In this document: piece by piece, positions 34,313-41,134 of the stretch
Layout: each line of letters begins with the position of its first letter
How positions within the stretch are numbered: the first letter of the stretch is position 1
From: an uncultured Verrucomicrobiae bacterium
GTDB taxonomy: Bacteria; Verrucomicrobiota; Verrucomicrobiia; Limisphaerales; J093
Length of the DNA stretch: 42,938 nt
Reading direction: 5' to 3'
Assembly (NCBI GenBank): GCA_937946835.1
Contig: CALFAV010000039.1
Location: forward strand, 1-42,938
Notes under the pieces: model-generated
The model's input: the letters and a program-made list of their open reading frames with translations, nothing else
Database searches by the model: none
Told to the model about the DNA's origin: nothing
Translations under genes and position numbers: made by a program

Positions 34313-35281
34313 TCAGTCCTTCCGGCGCGCGCGTTGGTCCAGCCACACCGCGCCCACGATGATGGCGCCCTTGATGATCTGCTGGTAGTAGGCCGAGACG
34401 TTCAACTGGTCCAGGGCGCTGTTAATCACCCCCAGCAGCAACACCCCCAGAATCGTGCCGCCCACCCCGCCCTCGCCGCCGGACAGGCTGGTGCCCCCGA
34501 TGACCACCGCGGCGATGGCGTCCAGTTCGTAGGCGATGCCGGCGTTGGGTTGGCCGGTGGTGATCCGCGCCGCCAGCACCACCCCACCCAACCCGGCCAG
34601 GGCGCCGCAAACCCCGTAGGCAAAAAGCTTGATGCCGACCACCGAGACCCCCGCCACCCGCGCCGCCGCCTCGCTGCTGCCCACGGCATACAGATGCCGT
34701 CCCCAGCGCGTGCGGTTCAGAAACACCCAGGCCAGCAGCGTCACCCCCGCCAGCAGCAGGGTCGGAACGGGCGCCCCCCAGCGGTCCCCGCCCAGCGCGG
34801 TGAAGCCGGGCACCAGGTTGGACACCGGCCGGCCCCCGCTGAGCACCAGGGCCAGACCGCGCGCCGCCGTCATCATGCCCAGCGTGGCGATAAACGGCGC
34901 CACCCGGGCCCGCGCCACCAGCAGGCCGTTGACCAGCCCACACGCCAAGCCGGCACCGATCCCCGCCGCCACCGCCACGATCACCGGCCCGTCCTCCGGC
35001 TGGGCCAGCGAGGCCGCCACCACCCCCGTCAACGCCACCACCGAGCCCAACGACAGGTCCACCCCGCCGGTCAACAGCACAAAAGTTACCCCCACCGCCA
35101 GCAGGCCGTTGATCGAGACCTGCCGCAGGATGTTCACCAGGTTCGCCGTGGTGAAAAACGTGGGTTTCACCACGGCCAACCCCCCGCACACCAACCCCAG
35201 GGCCAGCACCAGCCCGTAACGACGCAGCCACGCGGACCGACTTTGGTCCGGCGCCGCCGGAGGAAACACAGGCTCGGTCAC
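34313..35281 (-). CDS. Orphan sugar ABC transporter permease (RbsC-like)
   Basis: 322 residues with eight to ten membrane helices. RbsC-family features: NLVNILRQVSINGLLAVGVTFVLLTGGVDLSLGSVVALTGVV, the GLVNGLLVARARVAPFIATLGMM helix pair, YAVGSSEAAARVAGVSV (the ATPase-coupling EAA-like loop), YELDAIAAVVIGGTSLSGGEGGVGGTILGVLLLGVI and ALDQLNVSAYYQQIIKGAIIVGAV. It should be the channel subunit of a ribose-type importer. Neither the ATPase (RbsA) nor a solute-binding protein is nearby; upstream is a divergent gene, downstream is NamZ. It must borrow its partners from elsewhere, or the set is split. Confidence 0.93.
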   Translation of the reverse strand: MTEPVFPPAAPDQSRSAWLRRYGLVLALGLVCGGLAVVKPTFFTTANLVNILRQVSINGLLAVGVTFVLLTGGVDLSLGSVVALTGVVAASLAQPEDGPVIVAVAAGIGAGLACGLVNGLLVARARVAPFIATLGMMTAARGLALVLSGGRPVSNLVPGFTALGGDRWGAPVPTLLLAGVTLLAWVFLNRTRWGRHLYAVGSSEAAARVAGVSVVGIKLFAYGVCGALAGLGGVVLAARITTGQPNAGIAYELDAIAAVVIGGTSLSGGEGGVGGTILGVLLLGVINSALDQLNVSAYYQQIIKGAIIVGAVWLDQRARRKD

Positions 35282-35523
35282 AAGCCGGGAAAAGCCGCGT
35301 TCAACTCAGGACAGGCGCCCGGGGCGGACCGGGGCGCCGACCTCGGCCAACCCCGACTCCGACAAAAAAGGCGGTTCGAGGGAAATGAGCTTCCGTCCAT
35401 CGGCTCATGGGCAATGCAGCTCCACAACTAGCCCGCCATCCGGCCGCCCGGCAAACACATTCCGGCAGATGGGCCACGCCCCCCCGGACCCCTGTCAAAT
35501 GGACGAGCGGCGCAGACCGGGTC

Positions 35524-35621
35524 GGGCCGCGCGGCGTCGCGGCCCGGGCAGACTGAAAAGCCTCCATCACCCGCCGCCGGCTGGCAGCCGGCGAGACGGC
35601 AGATTGGCAATCTGCGCTACG
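35524..35621. repeat. Hairpin cluster upstream of bioF
   Basis: In the 457-base spacer between divergent rbsC-like and bioF genes: GGGCCGCG/CGCGGCCC with a 6-base loop (35524-35545, same arms as 29361-29382), CGCCGGCT/AGCCGGCG triloop (35575-35593) and GCAGATT/AATCTGC triloop (35599-35615), followed by the GCTACG tail. The rest of the spacer, 35282-35523 and 35622-35738, shows nothing I can name. Confidence 0.85.
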
Positions 35622-35738
35622 CCAGTTTTCCGCCCGGTGGGATGCCGGCCGCGGCGGGCGCTTGCACCGGGCCGTGGCTCTCGGCCGGGGACGGCGAACG
35701 GTTGCCGGGGCTTTCCCGGCCCGCCAAGCTCATGGGCG

Positions 35739-36971
35739 TTGAGCGCGTTTGTCCAGGAACTGCAACGGCGCCTTGCCGCCCTCGCGGCGCGGGGGCTGCG
35801 CCGGGAGTTGCGGCGCGTGGATTCCCCGCCCGGCCCGTGGATCGAGGTGGACGGCCGGCGGCTGTGCAACTTTTCCTCGAACGATTATCTCGGCCTGGCC
35901 GCCCACCCGGCCCTGCGCGAGGCCGCCGCGCAAGCGGTCCGGGCCTTTGGCGCCGGCGCCGCGGCGTCGCGGCTGGTGGGCGGTTCGCTGGCGCCGCACC
36001 ACGAGCTGGAATCGGCGCTGGCCCGCTTCAAAAGGGTCGAGGCCGCGCTCAGTTTCGCCACCGGCTACGCCACCGCGCTGGGCACCGTGCCCGCCCTGGT
36101 GGGTCCCGGGGACGTGGTGGTGCTGGACAAGCTGGCCCATGCCTGCCTGGTGGACGCGGCCCGATTGAGCGGGGCCAAGCTGCGGGTGTTTGCCCACAAC
36201 GACCTCGCCGACCTCGAAGGCATTCTGGTCTGGGCGGGCCGGCACGTGGCCGGACGCACGCCGCCCGGGCAGGTGCTGGTGGTGACCGAGAGCGTGTTTT
36301 CGATGGACGGGGACCGCGCGCCGCTTCGCGAGTTGGTCGAGCTGAAGGACCGTTTCGGCGCCTGGCTGCTGGTGGACGAGGCCCACGCCGGCGGGGTGTT
36401 CGGCGAGCAGGGACGCGGCCTGGTGGCCGCCGCGGGGTTGACGGAGCGCGTGGAGGTGCACCTGGGAACCCTGGGCAAGGCCCTGGGCGCGGCGGGGGGA
36501 TTCATCGCCGGCCAGCGTGAGTTGATTGACTGGCTGGTCAACCGCGCCCGGAGCTTCATTTATTCGACCGCGCCCGTGCCCGCCCAGGTCGCGGCCGCCC
36601 GCGTCGGCGTAGAACTGGCCGCCGGCCCGGAGGGTGAGGCCCGGCGCGCGCAGTTGTGGGAACGGGTGCGGGAGCTGCGGGCCGGGCTGGCCGCGCTGGG
36701 TTGGCCGCTGCCGGCGGAGGAGTCGCCCATCCTCCCGTTGATTGTGGGGGAAGAGACGGCGGCACTGGCGCTGGCCGCGCAATTGCGCGAAGCCGGTTTT
36801 TTTCTCCCGGCCATTCGGTATCCGACGGTGCCCCGCGGCCGGGCCCGGCTGCGGGTGAGTGTCACCGCCGCTCACACCGCCGAAGACGTGACGCGGCTGC
36901 TCGAAGCCCTGGAGCGCCGGGCGCCGCCGGGGCCGCCCGAGGGCCGAAATCCCAACCCTGAACCCCGCTGA
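35739..36971 (+). CDS. bioF: 8-amino-7-oxononanoate synthase
   Basis: About 410 residues from a TTG at 35739 (reading M/L-SAFVQELQRRLAAL). No in-frame ATG lies near the family's usual N-terminus, and the upstream frame runs into hairpin repeats, so a TTG start is inferred. Features of this PLP enzyme: FSSNDYLGLAAHPALREAA, GAAASRLVGGSLAPHHELE, FATGYATALGTVPAL, TESVFSMDGDRAPL, LLVDEAHAGGVFGEQGRGL, and HLGTLGKALGAAGGFIAG with the Schiff-base Lys247 in this numbering. It condenses pimeloyl thioester with alanine in biotin synthesis. Its TGA shares a base with the bioA ATG (TGATG). Confidence 0.9.
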   Translation: MSAFVQELQRRLAALAARGLRRELRRVDSPPGPWIEVDGRRLCNFSSNDYLGLAAHPALREAAAQAVRAFGAGAAASRLVGGSLAPHHELESALARFKRVEAALSFATGYATALGTVPALVGPGDVVVLDKLAHACLVDAARLSGAKLRVFAHNDLADLEGILVWAGRHVAGRTPPGQVLVVTESVFSMDGDRAPLRELVELKDRFGAWLLVDEAHAGGVFGEQGRGLVAAAGLTERVEVHLGTLGKALGAAGGFIAGQRELIDWLVNRARSFIYSTAPVPAQVAAARVGVELAAGPEGEARRAQLWERVRELRAGLAALGWPLPAEESPILPLIVGEETAALALAAQLREAGFFLPAIRYPTVPRGRARLRVSVTAAHTAEDVTRLLEALERRAPPGPPEGRNPNPEPR

Positions 36972-38470
36972 TGCACCCGCTGGCCCGCCTGGATCACCGG
37001 TTTGTCTGGCATCCGTTCACGCAGATGCGCGACTGGCTGCGGCGCGAGCCGATCGTGCTCGTGGCCGGGCGGGGGGCGGTGCTCCGGGACGTGTACGGCC
37101 GGGAGTACCTCGACGCCAACGCCTCGATCTGGACCAACCTGCACGGTCACAATCACCCCCGGCTCAACGCCGCGCTGCGCCGCCAACTGGCCCGCGTGGC
37201 GCACACGTCTTATCTGGGCCTGGCCAACGAACCCGCCTCGCTCCTGGCCGCGGACCTGGTCGCCGCCGCCAACCCGCCCGGGTGGCGCGCCCAACCAAAG
37301 CTGGCCCGGGTGTTTTACTCGGACGACGGTTCGACCGCGCTGGAAGTGGCGCTGAAGCTGGCCCACCAGTTCGCCCGCCGCACCGGCCTGGCCCGCCGTC
37401 CCCGGTTTCTCTCGCTGGCCGGCGCCTACCACGGGGACACCGTGGGCGCGGTCAGCCTCGGACACATTGACCTGTTCCACGCCGCCTACGCCGGGCTGCT
37501 GTTCAAGTCCGATGCGGTCATGGCGCCGTACTGTTACCGGTGCCCGTTCAACCGCGCCCGACCCGAACGGGCCGACGCACGCACGTACCGGCGCTGCCGC
37601 TGGGAATGCGTGGACCAGGTCGAACGCCGCCTCGCGGCCCAGCGGCGGCGGCGCGGCGAGCCGTACGCGGCCTTGGTCTTCGAGCCGCTCATTCAGGGCG
37701 CGGCGGGCATGATTCCCCAACCGCCGGGCTGGCTGAAGCGGGTGGCCGAACTGGCGCGCGGGCACGGGACGTTGCTCATCGCCGACGAGGTCCTGACCGG
37801 CTTCGGCCGGACCGGGAGGGGCGCACTGGCGGTAGGTCCGGCGGATATGGCGGAAGCTCCGGCGGATAAATCGAGTCGTGTCCGGCGGGCGCCGTCGCTC
37901 TTCGCCTGCCATCACGAGGGCGTGCAACCGGATTTTCTGTGCCTGGCCAAGGGCCTGACGGGGGGGTACCTGCCCCTGGCGGCCACGCTGACCACGCGGG
38001 CGGTCTTCAACGCCTTTCTGGGCGAGTACGCGGAGTTCAAGACGTTCTTCCACGGGCACAGCTACACGGGCAATCCCCTGGGCGCCGCCACGGCCCGAGC
38101 CAGCCTGGCGTTGTTGCAGAGCGCGGCTTCCCGGCGGGCGCGGGCGCGACTGGAGTGGGAGCTGGCGCGGGAACTGGCGCGGTTGTGGGCCTTGCCCGCC
38201 GTGGGCGACCTTCGCCAGGTGGGCCTGATCGCCGGAATCGAGTTGGTGCGCGACTGGCGCACGCGCGCGGCCTTTGACCTGCGCGAACGGGCGGGCCTCC
38301 GGGTCTGCGAGGCGCTGACGCGGCGCGGCGTGCTCACCCGGCCGATCGGCAACGTGGTGGTGTTGATGCCGCCGTACTGCACGACACCGGCCCAGTTGCG
38401 GCGCATGGTGGGCGCACTGGCCGAGAGCATCGAGGAGGTGCTGGGCCGGGGGAACAACCGGTCCCGGTAA
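36971..38470 (+). CDS. bioA: Adenosylmethionine-8-amino-7-oxononanoate aminotransferase with an extra inserted loop
   Basis: 499 residues, longer than the usual 420-450. Class III aminotransferase features: RFVWHPFTQMRDW at the N-terminus, NASIWTNLHGHNHPRLN, RVFYSDDGSTALEVALKLA, LAGAYHGDTVGAVSLG, IADEVLTGFGRTG, and DFLCLAKGLTGGYLPLA with the PLP Lys327. The reaction moves an amino group from S-adenosylmethionine to make 7,8-diaminopelargonate in biotin synthesis. Residues about 285-309 (ALAVGPADMAEAPADKSSRVR and onward) form an insertion between FGRTGRG and FACHHEGVQPDF, where typical BioA continues directly. Its DNA is repeat-like. bioB and bioD are not in the window. Confidence 0.92.
   Translation: MHPLARLDHRFVWHPFTQMRDWLRREPIVLVAGRGAVLRDVYGREYLDANASIWTNLHGHNHPRLNAALRRQLARVAHTSYLGLANEPASLLAADLVAAANPPGWRAQPKLARVFYSDDGSTALEVALKLAHQFARRTGLARRPRFLSLAGAYHGDTVGAVSLGHIDLFHAAYAGLLFKSDAVMAPYCYRCPFNRARPERADARTYRRCRWECVDQVERRLAAQRRRRGEPYAALVFEPLIQGAAGMIPQPPGWLKRVAELARGHGTLLIADEVLTGFGRTGRGALAVGPADMAEAPADKSSRVRRAPSLFACHHEGVQPDFLCLAKGLTGGYLPLAATLTTRAVFNAFLGEYAEFKTFFHGHSYTGNPLGAATARASLALLQSAASRRARARLEWELARELARLWALPAVGDLRQVGLIAGIELVRDWRTRAAFDLRERAGLRVCEALTRRGVLTRPIGNVVVLMPPYCTTPAQLRRMVGALAESIEEVLGRGNNRSR
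37834..37890. repeat. In-frame repeat-like insertion within bioA
   Basis: The unit TCCGGCGGAT or TCCGGCGGG appears three times at intervals of about 21-23 bases (37837, 37858 and 37881 region), with GGCGGAAGC between. It falls exactly where the protein carries an extra loop compared with ordinary BioA. The insert preserves the frame. This resembles palindromic elements that invade coding regions, such as Rickettsia palindromic elements, but the family is unknown. Confidence 0.5.
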
Positions 38471-38507
38471 CCGCGCCCGGGTGGGCCGATGCGGGGGGCC
38501 TCAGCCA

Positions 38508-38690
38508 TTGGAGTGCGCCCGCTTGCTGGCGCTTTCCGAGGCCGAGGGGGAAAGGTGCGGCCACCGCCGTCGAATCAAGCTGGCGACCAGGCAGGATGTC
38601 GCCGCGCTTCGCCCTCCGAAAAGGGAGCGCAGACTTCCAACCTGCCGGATCGCCGGCTTCCAGTCGGCCGGCACGCGGCGGGGCACGGCC
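38508..38690. repeat. Composite of dispersed repeat and decayed hairpins after bioA
   Basis: Bases 38511-38570 match 25614-25676 in opposite orientation over about 60 bases (TTGGAGTGCG, GCTTGCTGGCGCTTT and GGTGCGGCCACCGCCG are shared). Bases 38624-38669 align with 25402-25447 over about 45 bases: GAGCGCAGACTTCCAACCTG then CCGGATCGCCGGCT. The two hairpins here have lost pairing at one or two positions. The spacer 38471-38716 lies between convergent genes and holds no gene. Confidence 0.75.
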
Positions 38691-38716
38691 CGGGTGCGGC
38701 CGCCCGCCGGACCGGC

Positions 38717-39283
38717 TCACACCGTGGCTTCGCCCTCCATGAAGGCGTAGCAAAGCATGTGGCAGATGCCCATGTGCGCGTCCTCGACCCGCCCGTAATG
38801 GCCGGAGTCAATGGCGAGGACCTCGTCGGCCACCTCGGCCAGGGCGCCGCGTTTGGCGCCGACCAGGGCAAGGGTGGTCAGGCCGTTTTGTTTGGCCCAC
38901 TCGACGGCCTTGACGACGTTGGGGGAGTTGCCGCTCACGCTCAGGGCCAGCACCACATCGCCGGGCCGGGCGTAATTCTGGAGCTGCCGCACGAAGACGT
39001 CCTCGTAGGCGTAGTCGTTGGCCAGGGCGGTGAGCCAGCTCACGTTGTCGTTGAGGGAGAGGACGCGAAACCGCCGGCCCAGCTTGTCGGAGGCGCCCTT
39101 GCCCAGGTCGGTGGCGAAGTGCGAGGCGTTGGCGGCGCTGCCGCCGTTGCCGAAGACGAAAATCTGCCGGTCCTCGAGCAACGCCCGCCGCAGGGTTTCG
39201 ATCAGCCGCGCCACGGCCGGGACGGAGATGGAATCCAGCGCCGCCTTCTGGGCCCGCAGGTAGTTGGTGATCCAGTCGTTCAT
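38717..39283 (-). CDS. SIS-domain sugar isomerase, GmhA-like
   Basis: 188 residues from the ATG at 39283 (MNDWITNYLRAQKAAL); the longer frame to 39436 adds non-conserved sequence. The SIS fold is clear: IFVFGNGGSAANASHFATDLGKG, VLSLNDNVSWLTALANDYAYEDVF, GDVVLALSVSGNSPNVVKAVEWAKQNGLTTLALVG, then DSGHYGRVEDAHMGICHMLCYAF. The layout matches sedoheptulose-7-phosphate isomerase GmhA, which starts heptose synthesis for lipopolysaccharide. The His in SHF and the His in CHML fall where GmhA binds zinc, but the usual Glu after the first is Asp, so the exact substrate is open. It ends the leftward pair with the gene at 39393. Confidence 0.88.
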   Translation of the reverse strand: MNDWITNYLRAQKAALDSISVPAVARLIETLRRALLEDRQIFVFGNGGSAANASHFATDLGKGASDKLGRRFRVLSLNDNVSWLTALANDYAYEDVFVRQLQNYARPGDVVLALSVSGNSPNVVKAVEWAKQNGLTTLALVGAKRGALAEVADEVLAIDSGHYGRVEDAHMGICHMLCYAFMEGEATV

Positions 39284-39392
39284 CGCGGGGACTATGGCAC
39301 GGTTGCCCCGGCCCGGGTAGGGGTAAAGTCCGGGGCAGGGCGGCGCAAGGCCCGCTTCGGTCCGGCGCCGGGCCCCTGAACCGGGCGGCGTT

Positions 39393-40805
39393 TCAGCCCG
39401 CCAGCTCCAGGCGGGACCGCCCCTTGGGCAGGTCAAAACACGCGGTGATTTCTTCCCCTTGACGGAGCCACCGGCCGGCCGCCAGCCAGCGCGGGTTTTC
39501 GACCTCGGCGAGGGCGGCGATTCCGTGGGCGGTGCGCAGGTGCGGGCGGCCCGGGGCGGGCGGGCGCCAGCGCAGGGTGAAGTCCGGGCAGGCGAAGGGC
39601 GCCCGCAATTCCAGGGCCGGGCCGCGGACCTCGAGGCGGGTCAACTCCCGGGCCGCCCAGTACCGGGCCAGTTCGCTGAGCTTCATCCAGAGCAGGTGAT
39701 CGAAACGGGCGTGCAGGCGGCGCACCACTTCTTGGAAGACCTGGAAGCCCCGTTCCTGTCCGTTCCAGTACAGGCCGGTCCAGTGGCAGACCATCATCGC
39801 CGGTTCGCCGCGTTCGATCACTTCAACCAGCCGGCCGCGCGCCAGGTCGGCGGTGATGAACCGGTCCGCACCCTCCGGCGGCACGTTGTCCCAGCCCCCG
39901 GTCCAGTCGCCGGTGCACCCGAGGATGCTGACCACGCAGCGCGGGTCGGGGCCCTCGAGGTCGGCGGCCAGTTCGACGCGCGGGGCGACGCTGGCCGGAC
40001 CGGCTTCGTGCAGGTCGCGGAAGTAATGCGGGATTTCGGCGCCGAAGACGGCGCGCACCGACTCGAGGGTGGCGCGGGCCAGTTGAGGGCGGGCGCGGCT
40101 GCCGTAACCCCCGGGGGTGGTCACCCCTTCGCAGGGCAGGCCGACGTTTTTGAGGATTTGGAGCGCCAGGGCCTGGTAGGCGGCGATTTCGTCCACGGAC
40201 CGGCCGGTGGTCCAATCCCAGTTTTCCATGTGGGCGAGGTCGGCCTCGGGATACGGCTGACCGGTGCGCAGGTCCACCACCCGGGTGTGGGTGAGCATTT
40301 CGGGGTGAATGTCCCAGTGCGGCCCCAGGAGCGTGCGGACCAGCTCGAGGCTTTCGCGTAACTCGCGCGCGGTCCAGCCGGGCAGAAACCGGTCCAGGCG
40401 GCCCACGCACGCCGGGTAGGGGACCACGCTGTACTTGCCCTTGACACCGTGGGCGGCGCACCACTCGCCGAAGCGGCGGACGAAGGCGTCGGGAATCTCC
40501 ACCGGCCAGTCGCGCCAGGGCCGGTGGTAGGCGGGGTTGCGGCCGCCGTGGGCCTCGTCGAACTGGGGCATGGCGAAGCGGTTCAGGTTCACCAGGCAGG
40601 TCGAGTCGTCAATGATCCAGCCCACCGGCACGCGCTCGCGGGGGTTGAGCACGCTCACCTCGGCCGCGCGCCCCGGGCGCTCCCCGGCCTCCTGGCCCAA
40701 CCCGCGGCGGGTGCCGGCGACCAGGGCCAGGCCGGCGGTGGTGAGTCGGGCCGCAAATTGCCGGCGGGTGCAGGCGCCGGGCAACGGTTCGATCGCGGGG
40801 TTCAT
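39393..40805 (-). CDS. Exported protein with polysaccharide deacetylase-like features, function unknown
   Basis: 470 residues with a twin-arginine-like signal (TRRQFAARLTTAGLALVAG, residues 13-31). Residues 58-68 (RVPVGWIIDDS) resemble the first NodB motif, where an Asp pair starts the active site; DIHPEMLTHTR (His167, His173) resembles the metal-binding H-x-x-x-H pair but with a longer gap. Other conserved-looking parts are RRFGEWCAAHGVKGKYSVVPYP, GVTTPGGYGSR and MMVCHWTGLYWNGQE. The C-terminal 100 residues look like a beta-rich domain. It may be a carbohydrate esterase or a non-catalytic relative; I would not name a substrate. It lies 109 bases upstream of the SIS gene and is divergent from the PA14 gene. 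Confidence 0.7.
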   Translation of the reverse strand: MNPAIEPLPGACTRRQFAARLTTAGLALVAGTRRGLGQEAGERPGRAAEVSVLNPRERVPVGWIIDDSTCLVNLNRFAMPQFDEAHGGRNPAYHRPWRDWPVEIPDAFVRRFGEWCAAHGVKGKYSVVPYPACVGRLDRFLPGWTARELRESLELVRTLLGPHWDIHPEMLTHTRVVDLRTGQPYPEADLAHMENWDWTTGRSVDEIAAYQALALQILKNVGLPCEGVTTPGGYGSRARPQLARATLESVRAVFGAEIPHYFRDLHEAGPASVAPRVELAADLEGPDPRCVVSILGCTGDWTGGWDNVPPEGADRFITADLARGRLVEVIERGEPAMMVCHWTGLYWNGQERGFQVFQEVVRRLHARFDHLLWMKLSELARYWAARELTRLEVRGPALELRAPFACPDFTLRWRPPAPGRPHLRTAHGIAALAEVENPRWLAAGRWLRQGEEITACFDLPKGRSRLELAG

Positions 40806-40934
40806 GGCGGGTTTTTACCCCGGGCCAACGGGGGTGAAAAGCTTCGGCAACGCCGGGTGGGGCTGGGCACGGCGTTTGAGGTCCCCTTGGGAGACTCCAG
40901 GATGGCCGGGGTAAGGCTTCCCCCCGGCGGGCAC

Positions 40935-40976
40935 CCGGGGTGTTGCACCCCGGAGTGGGCGCGAAAATTTTTTTCG
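40935..40976. other. Hairpins in the divergent spacer before the PA14 gene
   Basis: CCGGGGTG/CACCCCGG with a three-base loop lies at 40935-40953, and CGAAAA/TTTTCG with a three-base loop lies at 40962-40976. The first resembles the triloop repeats elsewhere in the window. The T-run at 40968-40974 could make the pair a terminator for rightward transcripts, but no gene points that way into it. The remainder of 40806-41134 shows no gene. Confidence 0.5.
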
Positions 40977-40995
40977 ACAACTCGCCACTTGGGGC

Positions 40996-41024
40996 TTGCC
41001 AAAAGCGGCCGACGTGCGTATCTC
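40996..41024 (+). promoter_or_regulatory. Possible sigma-70-type promoter of the PA14 gene
   Basis: TTGCCA (40996-41001) matches the -35 consensus at five of six positions. A 17-base spacer leads to TATCTC (41019-41024), which matches only half of the -10 consensus. It is 111 bases before the ATG at 41135, in an otherwise less GC-rich stretch. Moderate support only. Confidence 0.4.
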
Positions 41025-41134
41025 TTCGTCAATTCCTGTGCGCTGGGTGGGATGATGATTTGGCTGAGTGTGTCACCAAATCGTTACCCTTCGGTCACGG
41101 GAGCAGAACAATAAACCACATCGCGACACAACCT

